This document shows positions 7,545-15,834 of a stretch of 64,000 bases of DNA, piece after piece. The translations under genes were made by a program, and so were the position numbers. The notes below the pieces were generated by a model. The model was given only the letters and a program-made list of their open reading frames with translations. It searched no databases and was not told where the DNA came from. The stretch's first letter is position 1; each line of letters starts with the position of its first letter. Origin of the DNA: Harryflintia acetispora (GTDB lineage: Bacteria; Bacillota; Clostridia; Oscillospirales; Ruminococcaceae); NCBI GenBank assembly GCA_004340125.1, contig SLUK01000001.1, forward strand, positions 434,001 to 498,000, given 5' to 3'.

Positions 7545-9020
7545 ATGCAGACCAACATTTATCAGAGCATAGCCCGCCGCACGGGGGGCGACATCTATAT
7601 CGGCGTGGTGGGGCCGGTGCGCACCGGGAAATCCACCTTCATCAAGCGCTTCATGGAGGAGGTCGTCATCGACCACATTGAAAGCGACTTCAAGCGCGAG
7701 CGGGCGATCGACGAGCTGCCTCAATCCGCGGGCGGCAAGACCATCATGACCACCGAGCCCAAGTTCGTGCCCGAGGACGCGGTCGCGATCACCCTCGGGG
7801 ACAACGTACAGATGAACGTGAGGCTGATCGACTGCGTGGGGTATATCATCCCGAGCTCCTTGGGATATGTTGAGAACGACCAGCCCCGCATGGTGATGAC
7901 CCCCTGGTTTGAAAACGAGATCCCCTTCAATATGGCCGCCGAGATCGGCACCCAGAAGGTGATCAACGAGCACAGCACCATCGGGCTGGTGGTCACCACC
8001 GACGGGACGATCACCGACCTGGACCGGGACGAATATGAGGAGGCCGAGGAACGGGTCATCACCGAACTCAAGGCGATCAACAAGCCTTTCGTGGTGCTCC
8101 TAAACTCGGTGCACCCGACCGCCGAGCGCACCCAGGCGCTGGCGCAGGAGCTCTCCGAGCGCTACGGGGTGCCGGTCATCGCCAAGAGCTGCCTGGAGCT
8201 CGGCGAAGCGGACATCAAGGAGATCCTCTCCCTGGTGCTCTACCAGTTCCCCATCCGGGAGATCCGCTTCGACCTGCCGCGCTGGATCGTCTCGCTCGAA
8301 AAGGGGCATTGGCTCAAAACCTCGGTCTACGATGCGATCTGCGGCTGCGCCAAGGACATCGAGCGGATCAGCGAGGTGGGGCCGCGCTTCGAGGATATGG
8401 CGGAGTGCGAGAACATCCGCGAGGTCAAGGTGGCCTCGGTGGACCTCGGCACCGGCTGCGTGCGGCTGCGGGTGGTTACGCCGTCGACCTTGTTCTACCG
8501 GATTCTCTCCGAGGCCACGGGGCTGGATATCTCCTGCGAGGAGGCGCTCATGCCCTGTATGATCGAGCTGGCCGAGATCAAGCGCAAATACCAGAAGATC
8601 GAGGGGGCGCTCGAGGAGGTGGCGGCGACCGGATACGGGATCGTCATGCCCTCGCTGGATGAGCTGGAGCTCGAGGAGCCGGAGATTGTCAAGCAGGGCG
8701 GCCGCTACGGCGTGCGCCTCAAGGCTTCCGCCCCCTCTATCCACATGATGCGCGCCCAGATCAACACCGAGGTCTCGCCCATCGTGGGCAGCGAAAAGCA
8801 GAGCGAGGAGCTGGTGATGTATCTGCTTAAGGAGTTTGAGGAGAGCCCCGAAAAGATCTGGGACTCGAACATCTTCGGCAAATCCCTGCATGACCTGGTC
8901 AACGAGGGGCTGCACAACAAGCTCTACCGTATGCCGACCGACGCGCGCATGCGGCTGCAGGAGACCATCGAGCGGATCATCAACGAAGGCTGCGGCGGCT
9001 TGATCTGTATTATTCTTTGA
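7545..9020 (+). CDS. spoIVA: Stage IV sporulation protein A, coat-basement ATPase
   Basis: 491 aa, against 492 in Bacillus. This mother-cell ATPase polymerises around the forespore and is the platform for coat assembly. The Walker A motif GPVRTGKS is at residues 23-30, in a TRAFAC-type GTPase fold that has become an ATPase. The middle region and C-terminal domain (ending GCGGLICIIL) are conserved. An in-frame ATG at 7509 exists, but AAGGGGAGG directly precedes the ATG at 7545, which gives the standard N-terminus. Probably transcribed with sipL by a mother-cell sigma factor; I could not pick out a reliable sigma-E promoter by eye. Confidence 0.96.
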   Translation: MQTNIYQSIARRTGGDIYIGVVGPVRTGKSTFIKRFMEEVVIDHIESDFKRERAIDELPQSAGGKTIMTTEPKFVPEDAVAITLGDNVQMNVRLIDCVGYIIPSSLGYVENDQPRMVMTPWFENEIPFNMAAEIGTQKVINEHSTIGLVVTTDGTITDLDRDEYEEAEERVITELKAINKPFVVLLNSVHPTAERTQALAQELSERYGVPVIAKSCLELGEADIKEILSLVLYQFPIREIRFDLPRWIVSLEKGHWLKTSVYDAICGCAKDIERISEVGPRFEDMAECENIREVKVASVDLGTGCVRLRVVTPSTLFYRILSEATGLDISCEEALMPCMIELAEIKRKYQKIEGALEEVAATGYGIVMPSLDELELEEPEIVKQGGRYGVRLKASAPSIHMMRAQINTEVSPIVGSEKQSEELVMYLLKEFEESPEKIWDSNIFGKSLHDLVNEGLHNKLYRMPTDARMRLQETIERIINEGCGGLICIIL

Positions 9021-9024
9021 TAAA

Positions 9025-9056
9025 AAGGGCCCGGGGGAAACCCCGGGCCCTTACTT
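9025..9056 (+). terminator. Terminator of sipL-spoIVA
   Basis: A 12-bp stem (AAGGGCCCGGGG / CCCCGGGCCCTT, loop GAAA) directly follows the spoIVA stop codon. The trailing run is ACTTTTG. Confidence 0.8.
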
Positions 9057-9061
9057 TTGTA

Positions 9062-9262
9062 TTACGCAAGAAGATGACGGCTTTGCCGTCATGGGGAAAC
9101 CCCTTGATAGGGTTTCCCCACACAAAAACCTCCCACAGGGAGCTTTTTGCTCCCCTTCCTGATCTTTGGAAGGATTTGTAACCGCGAGTGCCAACAATCC
9201 GGAAAGGCCGCGGGCTCTGCCCGCACCTGCTCAAGGGTTGTAAACCCTTGAGAATCCCAATA
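9062..9262 (-). repeat. Third copy of the dispersed intergenic repeat
   Basis: About 200 bp without a coding frame. Read on the minus strand it has the same architecture as the arms at 3299-3511 and 4231-4461. Its first segment, GGGATTCTCAAGGG with a CCCTTGAGC partner, nearly matches 3374-3402, and it ends with the same type of GGGGAAACCCC-ATCAAGG-GGTTTCCCC palindromes. This copy is solitary, so the element also exists outside the cassette. Confidence 0.6.
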
Positions 9263-9278
9263 CTTGTAAAAATGAAAC

Positions 9279-10031
9279 CTAAAAATATTTTTTTCGCGTC
9301 CCCTTCACATACCGCCAGAAGCAGCCGCAGGAGCGCCAGAATCCGAGACGCTGGCTTTTCCGGTAGACGATCCAGCGGTTTTTTGCCGCTCTGAGCTTGT
9401 TGCCCGAACGACCGCCGGTGCGGTAGAGCACCAGTACCTCGTTTATCCCCACGGCCCGGCAGCCAGATTTCAGCAGCTCGAGCCAGAAGACGTAATCCTC
9501 GTGAAAGTAGTGCGGGTCCATCCAAAAACCCTGCGTACGGCTGCGGCGCAGCACCACGGTCGAGCAGCCGATCACATTCTCGCCCAGCAGCCCGTCGTAG
9601 TCGACCGACTGCGGCACCCGGTATTCCCGCCCGGTTTCCTTCCCGGCTTCGTCGATGAAAGCATAGGCGGCGAAGCACAGGTCCGCTCCGGTCTCTTCGA
9701 GCAGCGCCAGCTGACGCTGCAGCTTCTGCGGCTTCCAAAGGTCGTCGCTGTCCAAAAAGGCAAGATACTCCCCCCGCGCTTCCCGCATACCGCGGTTGCG
9801 CGTGCGCCCCACGCCGAGGTTCTTCTCATTGCGCAGCAGCCGCACCCGCGCGTCGTCGCGGGAGAAGTCTTCAACCAGCGCCGGGCCGCCGTCGGACGAG
9901 CCGTCGTCGATCACCAGGATTTCCAGCTCCCGCACCGTCTGCGCACAGGCCGAGCGCAGGGTCTCCACAATGGTGCGCGCCCCGTTATAAAGTGGTATGA
10001 TCACCGTCACAAGTGGTTGACCGTGTTCCAT
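9279..10031 (-). CDS. Family 2 glycosyltransferase
   Basis: 250-aa GT-A enzyme that transfers a sugar from a nucleotide-sugar to a surface glycan or lipid. The N-terminus VTVIIPLYNGARTIVETL, the DDGSSD nucleotide-binding segment, the DSDDLW metal motif near residue 95 and the HEDYVFWLELL catalytic segment near 175 are all present. It is soluble, without C-terminal membrane helices. It runs divergently from the GT4-flippase pair at 10329-12417, sharing the intergenic control region, so they may act on the same envelope polymer. Acceptor unknown. Confidence 0.88.
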   Translation of the reverse strand: MEHGQPLVTVIIPLYNGARTIVETLRSACAQTVRELEILVIDDGSSDGGPALVEDFSRDDARVRLLRNEKNLGVGRTRNRGMREARGEYLAFLDSDDLWKPQKLQRQLALLEETGADLCFAAYAFIDEAGKETGREYRVPQSVDYDGLLGENVIGCSTVVLRRSRTQGFWMDPHYFHEDYVFWLELLKSGCRAVGINEVLVLYRTGGRSGNKLRAAKNRWIVYRKSQRLGFWRSCGCFWRYVKGTRKKYF

Positions 10032-10157
10032 CGCCGAGCCCCCTTCCCGTAAAAGATAAATCCATTATAATCAATCGCCCCTTGCTTTGCAAACGGGACT
10101 TCACACATTGTTCACAAATGCACGGGAAAATTTTAAAAAATTTCCACCTTGTTTTGC

Positions 10158-10186
10158 TTGCAAATTGAAAAAACCTATGGTATAAC
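10158..10186 (+). promoter_or_regulatory. Promoter of the GT4-flippase operon
   Basis: TTGCAA at 10158-10163 and TATAAC at 10181-10186, 17 bases apart. The -10 box overlaps the palindromic operator that starts at 10184. The rest of the 297-bp gap between the divergent genes (10032-10328) is AT-rich and shows no gene. Confidence 0.6.
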
Positions 10187-10228
10187 TGTATTAATCGAAT
10201 TAATACAGTTAGTTCGGTTAATACAGTT
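10184..10228 (+). promoter_or_regulatory. Palindromic repressor operator with an extra half-site
   Basis: AACTGTATTAAT at 10184-10195 and ATTAATACAGTT at 10199-10210 form a perfect 12-bp inverted repeat around CGA. A third half-site, TTAATACAGTT, follows at 10218-10228. It covers the start of the -10 box and the transcription start, so binding should block transcription. The CTGTATTA/TAATACAG core resembles sites of small GntR-family repressors of the YtrA type; no such gene is in the window. Confidence 0.7.
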
Positions 10229-10328
10229 AAACCACATTGTAAGAAAATTGACGGATTGTTTTAAGAAAAATTAGAGCTTTCCGTGATAGGATAAAAACAG
10301 TGAGGAAACCTAAGAGAGGGTGAGGACG

Positions 10329-11420
10329 TTGATCCGGATCAATATGCGTTCGCGGGCGGACACCATCAAAGGGCAGGGGGTGCTCTCCGCCTATGAGGAA
10401 CAGGTCTCGCTGGTGAGCGGGGAGCTGGCCGGCCGCTTCCAGGTCAGCGAAAACCAAAGCGGCCGGTACGATATCACGCATTTCCACACCATCAACCTGG
10501 GTTATTTCCTGTCCCTGCCGTTTGTCAAGCTGCATGGCGCGGCGGTGGGATATGTGCACTTCCTGCCCGAGACGCTGGAGAGCAGCATTAAGCTCCCGGG
10601 GCTCTGCAAGGCGGTCTTTTACCGCTATGTCATCCGCTTTTACAAGAGTATGGACTATCTGGTGACGGTCAATCCCGACTTTGTGGAAAAGCTGGCCGCA
10701 TACGGGATCCCGAAGGAAAAGATCCGCTATATCCCCAATTTTGTCAGCAGCGAGGAGTTTTACCCGGTGGCGGGGGAGGAGCGCGGGCGCCTTCGCCGGG
10801 AATACGACATCGACAACGACGCCTTTGTGGTCCTCTGCGTGGGGCAGCTGCAAAAGCGCAAGGGCTTCTTCGACTTCCTCGAGGTGGCAAAAAGGCTGCC
10901 GCAGGTCACCTTCCTCTGGGCCGGGGACTTCGCCTTCGGGGCGATCTCGGACGGCTACAAGGAAATACGCGAGGCGGCGAAGAACCTGCCCGAAAATGTG
11001 CGGCTGCTCGGGCTCGTCGAGCGCGGGCAGATGAACGGGCTGTATAACCTGAGCGACGTGATGTTCCTCCCCTCCTACGGCGAGCTCTTCCCCATGACCA
11101 TCCTGGAGGCGATGAACTGCTCGACCCCCATTCTGGTGCGGGACTTGAGCTTGTATGAGAACATTCTCTTCGACTTCTATCTCAAGGGCCACGACAACGA
11201 CGATTTCGTGCGCGAGATCGAGCGGCTGCGCCAATCCCCCGCAGCACTACAGGCAGCGCGGGAGATGTCCCATCAGGGGCATATATACTACAGCCGCGAG
11301 AGCGTGGCGCGGATGTGGAACGAGTTTTATGAAACGGTCTACGAGCGGCAGACCATGAAACAGAAAAGGAGCCTGCCCCACCGGGCGGGAAAAGCCTATG
11401 AAGCGCAAAAACATCTTTAA
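10329..11420 (+). CDS. Family 4 glycosyltransferase, probably glycolipid-forming
   Basis: 363-aa GT-B enzyme. The N-terminus (IRINMRSRADTIKGQGVLSA) is typical of a Firmicutes GT4 group often linked with glycosyl-diacylglycerol synthesis. The C-terminal Rossmann domain has VGQLQKRKGFFDFLEVAK and the retaining EX7E motif in ELFPMTILEAM near residue 255. I prefer TTG at 10329, eight bases after GAGAGGG; GTG at 10320 is fused to that site. It overlaps the following flippase-like gene by 23 bp, so they are co-translated. The exact sugar and lipid acceptor cannot be read from the sequence. Confidence 0.85.
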   Translation: MIRINMRSRADTIKGQGVLSAYEEQVSLVSGELAGRFQVSENQSGRYDITHFHTINLGYFLSLPFVKLHGAAVGYVHFLPETLESSIKLPGLCKAVFYRYVIRFYKSMDYLVTVNPDFVEKLAAYGIPKEKIRYIPNFVSSEEFYPVAGEERGRLRREYDIDNDAFVVLCVGQLQKRKGFFDFLEVAKRLPQVTFLWAGDFAFGAISDGYKEIREAAKNLPENVRLLGLVERGQMNGLYNLSDVMFLPSYGELFPMTILEAMNCSTPILVRDLSLYENILFDFYLKGHDNDDFVREIERLRQSPAALQAAREMSHQGHIYYSRESVARMWNEFYETVYERQTMKQKRSLPHRAGKAYEAQKHL

Positions 11421-12417
11421 CCTTCTGGTGCTGCTGGTCACGGCGGCAGTGGTGGTCGGGTGCCTCTTCCTGGTGGATACCCCGGCGGCCATCTTCGGCG
11501 CTCTGCGCCGGGTGCACCCCGTCTTTTTGTGGGGGGCGCTGGGCTGCATGCTGTTTTACTGGCTCTTCGAGAGCCTGGCGCTCCACCTGACCGCCAAGCG
11601 GGTTTATCCTGGTCAGCGGCTGTCGGACAGCGTCAGCGTTTCGATGATCGGGCAGCTCTTCAACTGCATCACCCCGTTCGCCAGCGGCGGACAGCCGGTC
11701 CAGGCCTGGCGGCTCGCGCGCTGCGGCATGCCGCTGGGCGAGGCCTCGTCGGCGCTGCTGTGCAAGTTCATCGTCTATCAGACGGTGCTGAGCGTTTACT
11801 CCTTAATTACTCTTCTCTTTCGCTTCTCCTACTTCGCCAGCCGGGTGAGCGGGTTTTCCGTCTTGGTGCTGGTGGGCTTCTGCGTCAACTTTGCCGTGGT
11901 GGTGGGGCTCGTATGCATCTGCTTCTTCCCGAGGGCGGCAAAGGCGCTCGGGATGGCGCTCATCCGGCTGCTGTGCAAGGCTCGCCTTTGCAAGCGCCCG
12001 CAGGAGATGACGGAGAAGCTTTCCCGGGAAATCGAAGGCTTCACCAAGAGCTTTCGCCTGCTGCGCCGCAGCGGCTGGATCCTGCTGGGCTTAGTCGTGA
12101 TGACCGTGCTGCAGCTGACCGCCTTCTTCGCGGCTTCCTACTTCGTTTGTCTCGCGCTGGGCGCGCGGGAGGTCTCGGCCTTTACCGTGATCTGCGCGAG
12201 CGCCTTTGTGTTGATGGTCTCCTCATTCGTGCCCCTTCCGGGCGCGTCGGGTGGGGCGGAGGGCAGCTTCTTCGTCCTCTTTGGCCTCTTTTTCCCGAGT
12301 GCGGGCAGCGTGGCGCTGGCCGTGCTGCTCTGGAGGCTGGTGACCTTCTATCTGCCGATCGCGGCCGGCTCCCTTTTCTGGGCGCTGCCGCAGCGCCGGC
12401 AGCCCAAACTTTGCTGA
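11398..12417 (+). CDS. Flippase-like integral membrane protein (LPG-synthase TM / UPF0104 family)
   Basis: 339-aa polytopic membrane protein with about eight hydrophobic helices. It belongs to the family of the MprF membrane domain and YbhN. The diagnostic segment is FNCITPFASGGQPVQAWRLAR near residue 85, and VPLPGASGGAEGSFFVLF follows near residue 275. Members often sit beside GT4 glycosyltransferases and are thought to translocate the lipid product. The MprF catalytic domain is absent, so it cannot make lysyl-PG itself. Translationally coupled to the GT4 gene. Confidence 0.85.
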   Translation: MKRKNIFNLLVLLVTAAVVVGCLFLVDTPAAIFGALRRVHPVFLWGALGCMLFYWLFESLALHLTAKRVYPGQRLSDSVSVSMIGQLFNCITPFASGGQPVQAWRLARCGMPLGEASSALLCKFIVYQTVLSVYSLITLLFRFSYFASRVSGFSVLVLVGFCVNFAVVVGLVCICFFPRAAKALGMALIRLLCKARLCKRPQEMTEKLSREIEGFTKSFRLLRRSGWILLGLVVMTVLQLTAFFAASYFVCLALGAREVSAFTVICASAFVLMVSSFVPLPGASGGAEGSFFVLFGLFFPSAGSVALAVLLWRLVTFYLPIAAGSLFWALPQRRQPKLC

Positions 12418-12453
12418 TCCAAAACCGCTGGATAAACCAAATTCTCTGCTCTG

Positions 12454-12487
12454 GGCTCCGGATTACCACTCCGGGGCCAATTTTTTT
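12454..12487 (+). terminator. Terminator of the GT4-flippase operon
   Basis: A 9-bp stem (GGCTCCGGA / TCCGGGGCC, one T-G pair) with a seven-base loop is followed by AATTTTTTT. Confidence 0.75.
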
Positions 12488-12556
12488 GCCCCCAGGATTT
12501 ACCGCTTGTAAGCGGGCGGCAATTTCCGGTATGATGGAGAAAAACGGGAGGAAGCC

Positions 12557-13339
12557 ATGCAAAAACTGGTTTTGATTTTCTCATTTCTTCTGTCCTTTCT
12601 TTTTCTTTCCCAGGGTGCCGCCGCACAGGAGGGCACCGTCTTCGGGGAGGATGACCGTGTGCCGGTGGCGGACACCACGGCGGCCCCCTACAACGCCATC
12701 TGCAAACTGAAGATCACCTACCAAAACGGAACCACCGGCGATGGGACCGGCTTTCTCTACGGCCCCGGGCTGCTCGCCACGGCGGGACATTGCCTCTATG
12801 ACACCAGCTACGGGCGGGGCGGGCAGGTGGCGTCGGTCACCGTCTACCCGGGACTCAATGCGGAGGGGGCGCCCTTCGGCAGCCGTGAATTACGGGAGGA
12901 CAACGCGGGCTTCTATCTGCCCGAGCGGTGGAAGCAGGACCGGGATTGGCGCTCCGACTACGGGGTGATCGCGTTTTTTGAGCCCTTTGAGGAGGTGCAG
13001 CCGCTGCAGCTGGCCGATTGGGAGACGTATCCCGATTCGGCCCTCGCCGGCACAGAGGCGCTCATCGCCGGGTATGACGGCGCCATGCAAAGCCCGCTGC
13101 TCGCGCACGGGATGCTTTCGCTGGTGCGGGAGGACGACCTGCTCTACCGGCTCGACATCTCCCACGGGCAGAGCGGCGCGCCGATTCTGGATTTGCAGAG
13201 CCGGGTGATCGGGATCCAGAACTACGGCGCCAATGTCGGTTTTGCCGCGGGGGAGATGCCCTATAACTCGGGCGCCAGGATGAACAGGACGTTGAGCGAG
13301 TTCCTGCTTGGGGTAAAAAATATATCGTCACCCTCTTGA
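12557..13339 (+). CDS. Secreted trypsin-like (V8/Glu-C type) serine protease
   Basis: 260-aa S1-fold protease with a clear signal peptide (residues 1 to about 23, cleavage near AAA-QE). The triad can be read: His in TAGHCLYD (about 76), Asp in WRSDYGVIAF (about 136) and Ser in HGQSGAPIL (about 206). The serine motif is GQSGAP rather than GDSGGP, as in V8-type glutamyl endopeptidases. There is no anchor, so it is probably released. No obvious propeptide beyond about 20 residues. AGGAGGA-type site before the ATG. Stands alone between the terminator at 12454 and ldh. Confidence 0.88.
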   Translation: MQKLVLIFSFLLSFLFLSQGAAAQEGTVFGEDDRVPVADTTAAPYNAICKLKITYQNGTTGDGTGFLYGPGLLATAGHCLYDTSYGRGGQVASVTVYPGLNAEGAPFGSRELREDNAGFYLPERWKQDRDWRSDYGVIAFFEPFEEVQPLQLADWETYPDSALAGTEALIAGYDGAMQSPLLAHGMLSLVREDDLLYRLDISHGQSGAPILDLQSRVIGIQNYGANVGFAAGEMPYNSGARMNRTLSEFLLGVKNISSPS

Positions 13340-13417
13340 CAGGGGGATGATAGAGCGGGGCTTCAGCCTTGCGGGCCTTCTCCCACTTTATCGCATTGAA
13401 CGGGGGCCGATAAACAT

Positions 13418-13460
13418 AAAGCCCCCCTTTTCGGAAAAACTAACCGAAAAAGGGGGCTTT
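13418..13460 (+). promoter_or_regulatory. Hairpin whose 3' arm contains the ldh ribosome binding site
   Basis: AAAGCCCCCCTTTTCGG (13418-13434) pairs with CCGAAAAAGGGGGCTTT (13444-13460). The AGGGGG that should bind the ribosome for ldh lies in the 3' arm, 10 bases before the ATG at 13467, and no U-run follows. It looks more like a translation-blocking hairpin than a terminator, although it could also stop transcripts from the protease gene. Confidence 0.55.
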
Positions 13461-13466
13461 GCCGTT

Positions 13467-14411
13467 ATGCTGAATATCCAGAAATGCGCCATCATCGGCA
13501 CCGGGTTCGTCGGGGCGACCACCGCCTTTGCGCTGCTGCGCAGCGGGCTCTTTTCCGAGATGGTGCTCATCGATCAAAACCGCGAGAAGGCCGAGGGCGA
13601 GGCGATGGACCTGAGCCACTGCGACCCGTTCGTGCGCCCGGTGAACGTCTGGGCGGGGGACTACTGCGACCTCGTCGATTGTGCGCTGGTGATCATCACC
13701 GCCGGGGCCAACCAGGGCCCGAACGAGACCCGGCTCGACCTGGTACAGAAAAACACCCGCATCTTCGGCTCGATCATTCCGCAGATCGTGCGCTATAACC
13801 GGGAATGTATCTTGCTGGTGGTGGCCAATCCCGTGGACGTGCTGACCTATGTGGCGCTGAAACTTTCCGGCTTCCCGCCCGAGCGGGTGATCGGCCCGGG
13901 CACCGTGCTGGACACCGCCCGGCTCAAGTATCTGCTCAGCGAGCACCTGGAGGTGGACAGCCGCAACGTGCACGCCTTCATCATCGGCGAGCACGGGGAT
14001 ACCGAGCTGCCTGTCTGGAGCAGCGCCAATGTTTCGGGGGTGGACATCGCCGACTTCTGCCGCAGCTGCCAGAAATGCGGGGACATGGCCTGCATGAAGG
14101 AGATTTACGACGAGGTCAAGAACAGCGCCTACGAGGTCATCCAGAAGAAGGGGGCGACCTACTATGCCATTGCGCTGGCGGTGCTGCGGATCGCCGAGGC
14201 CATCCTGCGCGACGAGCATTCGGTGCTCACTGTTTCGGGGCTGGTCAGCGGGCACTATGGGCTGGACGGCCTCTGCCTCGGGCTGCCGAGCATCGTCGGA
14301 CGGCGGGGGATCGAGCAGACCCTCGATGTGCCGCTCGATGAAGGCGAGCAGCAGGCGCTCGAGAAGTCGGCCCGGGCGCTCAAAGAGGTCATTGACCAAT
14401 TGGAATTATAA
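13467..14411 (+). CDS. ldh: L-lactate dehydrogenase
   Basis: 314-aa NAD-dependent enzyme that reduces pyruvate to L-lactate and regenerates NAD+ in fermentation. The Rossmann motif GTGFVGATTA follows the start. The catalytic loop Arg is in NETRLDLVQKN, the substrate Arg in DTARLKYLL and the catalytic His in IGEHGDTELPVWS; this set separates it from malate dehydrogenase. The open frame extends upstream to 13347, but the family N-terminus and the AGGGGG site support ATG 13467. It carries extra cysteines (CRSCQKCGDMAC) in the loop near residue 205. Confidence 0.93.
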   Translation: MLNIQKCAIIGTGFVGATTAFALLRSGLFSEMVLIDQNREKAEGEAMDLSHCDPFVRPVNVWAGDYCDLVDCALVIITAGANQGPNETRLDLVQKNTRIFGSIIPQIVRYNRECILLVVANPVDVLTYVALKLSGFPPERVIGPGTVLDTARLKYLLSEHLEVDSRNVHAFIIGEHGDTELPVWSSANVSGVDIADFCRSCQKCGDMACMKEIYDEVKNSAYEVIQKKGATYYAIALAVLRIAEAILRDEHSVLTVSGLVSGHYGLDGLCLGLPSIVGRRGIEQTLDVPLDEGEQQALEKSARALKEVIDQLEL

Positions 14412-14413
14412 GC

Positions 14414-14446
14414 AAAAGGACCGGAGCACATGCTCCGGTCCTTTTG
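14414..14446 (+). terminator. Bidirectional terminator between ldh and the MFS gene
   Basis: A 15-bp near-perfect stem (AAAAGGACCGGAGCA / TGCTCCGGTCCTTTT) between two convergent genes, with A and T runs on both sides. Confidence 0.85.
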
Positions 14447-14447
14447 G

Positions 14448-15731
14448 CTATACTTTTTTTCGCTCGAACAAAGAGAAGACCACCGCCGCGAAGGCGAGCA
14501 GGCATAGCCCGGCCCAGAGGAAGAAGGCGCCGTTCCAGCCGAAGGCGTCGCTGAAAATCCCGGTGAACATACTGCCCAGGGCCGCGCCCAGATAGGTGAG
14601 GAAGTTGAGGATTCCCGAGAGCTGGGCGCTGCGTCCGGTGTGGGCAAATTTGAGCGGGACGATCGCAGTGGTGATGACATTGATGCAATAGAGCACCGCC
14701 ATGATCGCGCTGATCACCCCGACCGATCCGAAGAAGCTGCGCTGCAGCACGATCAGCCCGAGGCTGAGCGCCAGGAGCAGCGCCGAAAGCAGGAAGAGCG
14801 AGATGTTCGAGCGGCCCTTCGACTTCTTGTCGATCCAAGAGGAGAGCAGGATCCCCACCGTGCCGATGACCGGCACCAGGATGGAGGACATCGACACCAG
14901 CCCCCCTGCCCCCTCGCCCGCGAGGTCGCCGAGAATGGTCGGTGTCCAGAGATTGATCGACTCCTTGACAGCGCCCTGCACCATGCAGATGATAGCGGTG
15001 ATGACCATGGTGAAGCTGAGCAGGATTTTTAAGAGCCCCACTGCCGGCTTGGCGGGCGCCTCCGCGGCGGGCGCCCCGGGACCGCCGGTTTCGGCCTCCT
15101 CCGTGCACAGCTCTTCGAGGGAGTGGTCTAACTCCTCGGGGAAATTGCGCACCATGAACATCCAGAAGATTAAAAAGATTAGCGTGCAGGCGGCCGGCAG
15201 GAAGAAGGCCCAGCGCCAGCTGACAAAGCTAATCAGCAGTCCGGTGATTCCCCAGGAGAGGACGTACCCCACGGTGGTCGGCAGCGAGATAATGACCGAG
15301 ACTTGCCCGTACTGCCCGGAGGTGAACCAGCTCGAGCAGATGCGCACGATGGAGGACCAGATCATTGAAAGAGCGAAGCCGTTGAGCCCCCAGAGCACCG
15401 TCAGAAGCAAGTAGCTGCGGCAAAGCCCGATGAGCAGGTTGCAGCAAAGCGAGCAGAGCAGCCCCAAAAAGACCATGTTCTTGGCGTTGAGCCGCTGGGC
15501 GAACCCGCCGCTGATCAGCTGACCGAGCGCGTAGGTCCAGAAAAAGACGGTCCCGGCCATCCCGAGCATCGATCGGCTGGCGCCCAGGTCCTGGCCCAGC
15601 GGGGTGAGCACCACCGAGAGATTGGTGCGGCAGAGGTATGATACGGTGTAAGCCAGAAAGCACAGCAGCACGGTGCGCCGCTGGAGCTGCCGGAGTGAGT
15701 GGCGGTCAGGCTGTTTTGGGGCTCGCTGCAA
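14448..15731 (-). CDS. MFS transporter of the organophosphate:phosphate antiporter type
   Basis: 427-aa twelve-helix membrane protein. The first helix reads FLAYTVSYLCRTNLSVVLTP, matching the YxxRxN signature of GlpT/UhpT-type antiporters and their anion-transporter relatives. The two six-helix halves are split by a charged loop around 205-230 (EELCTEEAETGG). It probably exchanges a phosphorylated or carboxylated metabolite. TTG start at 15731 lies six bases after GGAGAGG. Substrate not predictable. Confidence 0.82.
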   Translation of the reverse strand: MQRAPKQPDRHSLRQLQRRTVLLCFLAYTVSYLCRTNLSVVLTPLGQDLGASRSMLGMAGTVFFWTYALGQLISGGFAQRLNAKNMVFLGLLCSLCCNLLIGLCRSYLLLTVLWGLNGFALSMIWSSIVRICSSWFTSGQYGQVSVIISLPTTVGYVLSWGITGLLISFVSWRWAFFLPAACTLIFLIFWMFMVRNFPEELDHSLEELCTEEAETGGPGAPAAEAPAKPAVGLLKILLSFTMVITAIICMVQGAVKESINLWTPTILGDLAGEGAGGLVSMSSILVPVIGTVGILLSSWIDKKSKGRSNISLFLLSALLLALSLGLIVLQRSFFGSVGVISAIMAVLYCINVITTAIVPLKFAHTGRSAQLSGILNFLTYLGAALGSMFTGIFSDAFGWNGAFFLWAGLCLLAFAAVVFSLFERKKV

Positions 15732-15768
15732 TAGGATCCTCTCCTCGTCGATTGGTCTATCAACAGAA

Positions 15769-15798
15769 ATACTGCCGCGTTTCCGATCGCGGCAGTAT
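15769..15798 (-). terminator. Terminator after yigZ (minus strand)
   Basis: An 11-bp perfect stem (ATACTGCCGCG / CGCGGCAGTAT) with an eight-base loop lies between yigZ and the MFS gene. The T-run on the minus strand is short (TTTCTGTT), so termination may be partial. Confidence 0.55.
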
Positions 15799-15834
15799 TA
15801 TCATAACTCTTCCAGCTTTTTTGTCAAGGGAATC

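Noticed and set aside
5898..7973. A 691-codon open frame antisense to sipL and spoIVA
   Set aside because: It mirrors codon bias of the real GC-rich genes, is His/Leu/Asp-rich with no domain, has no ribosome site, and SipL and SpoIVA are certain.
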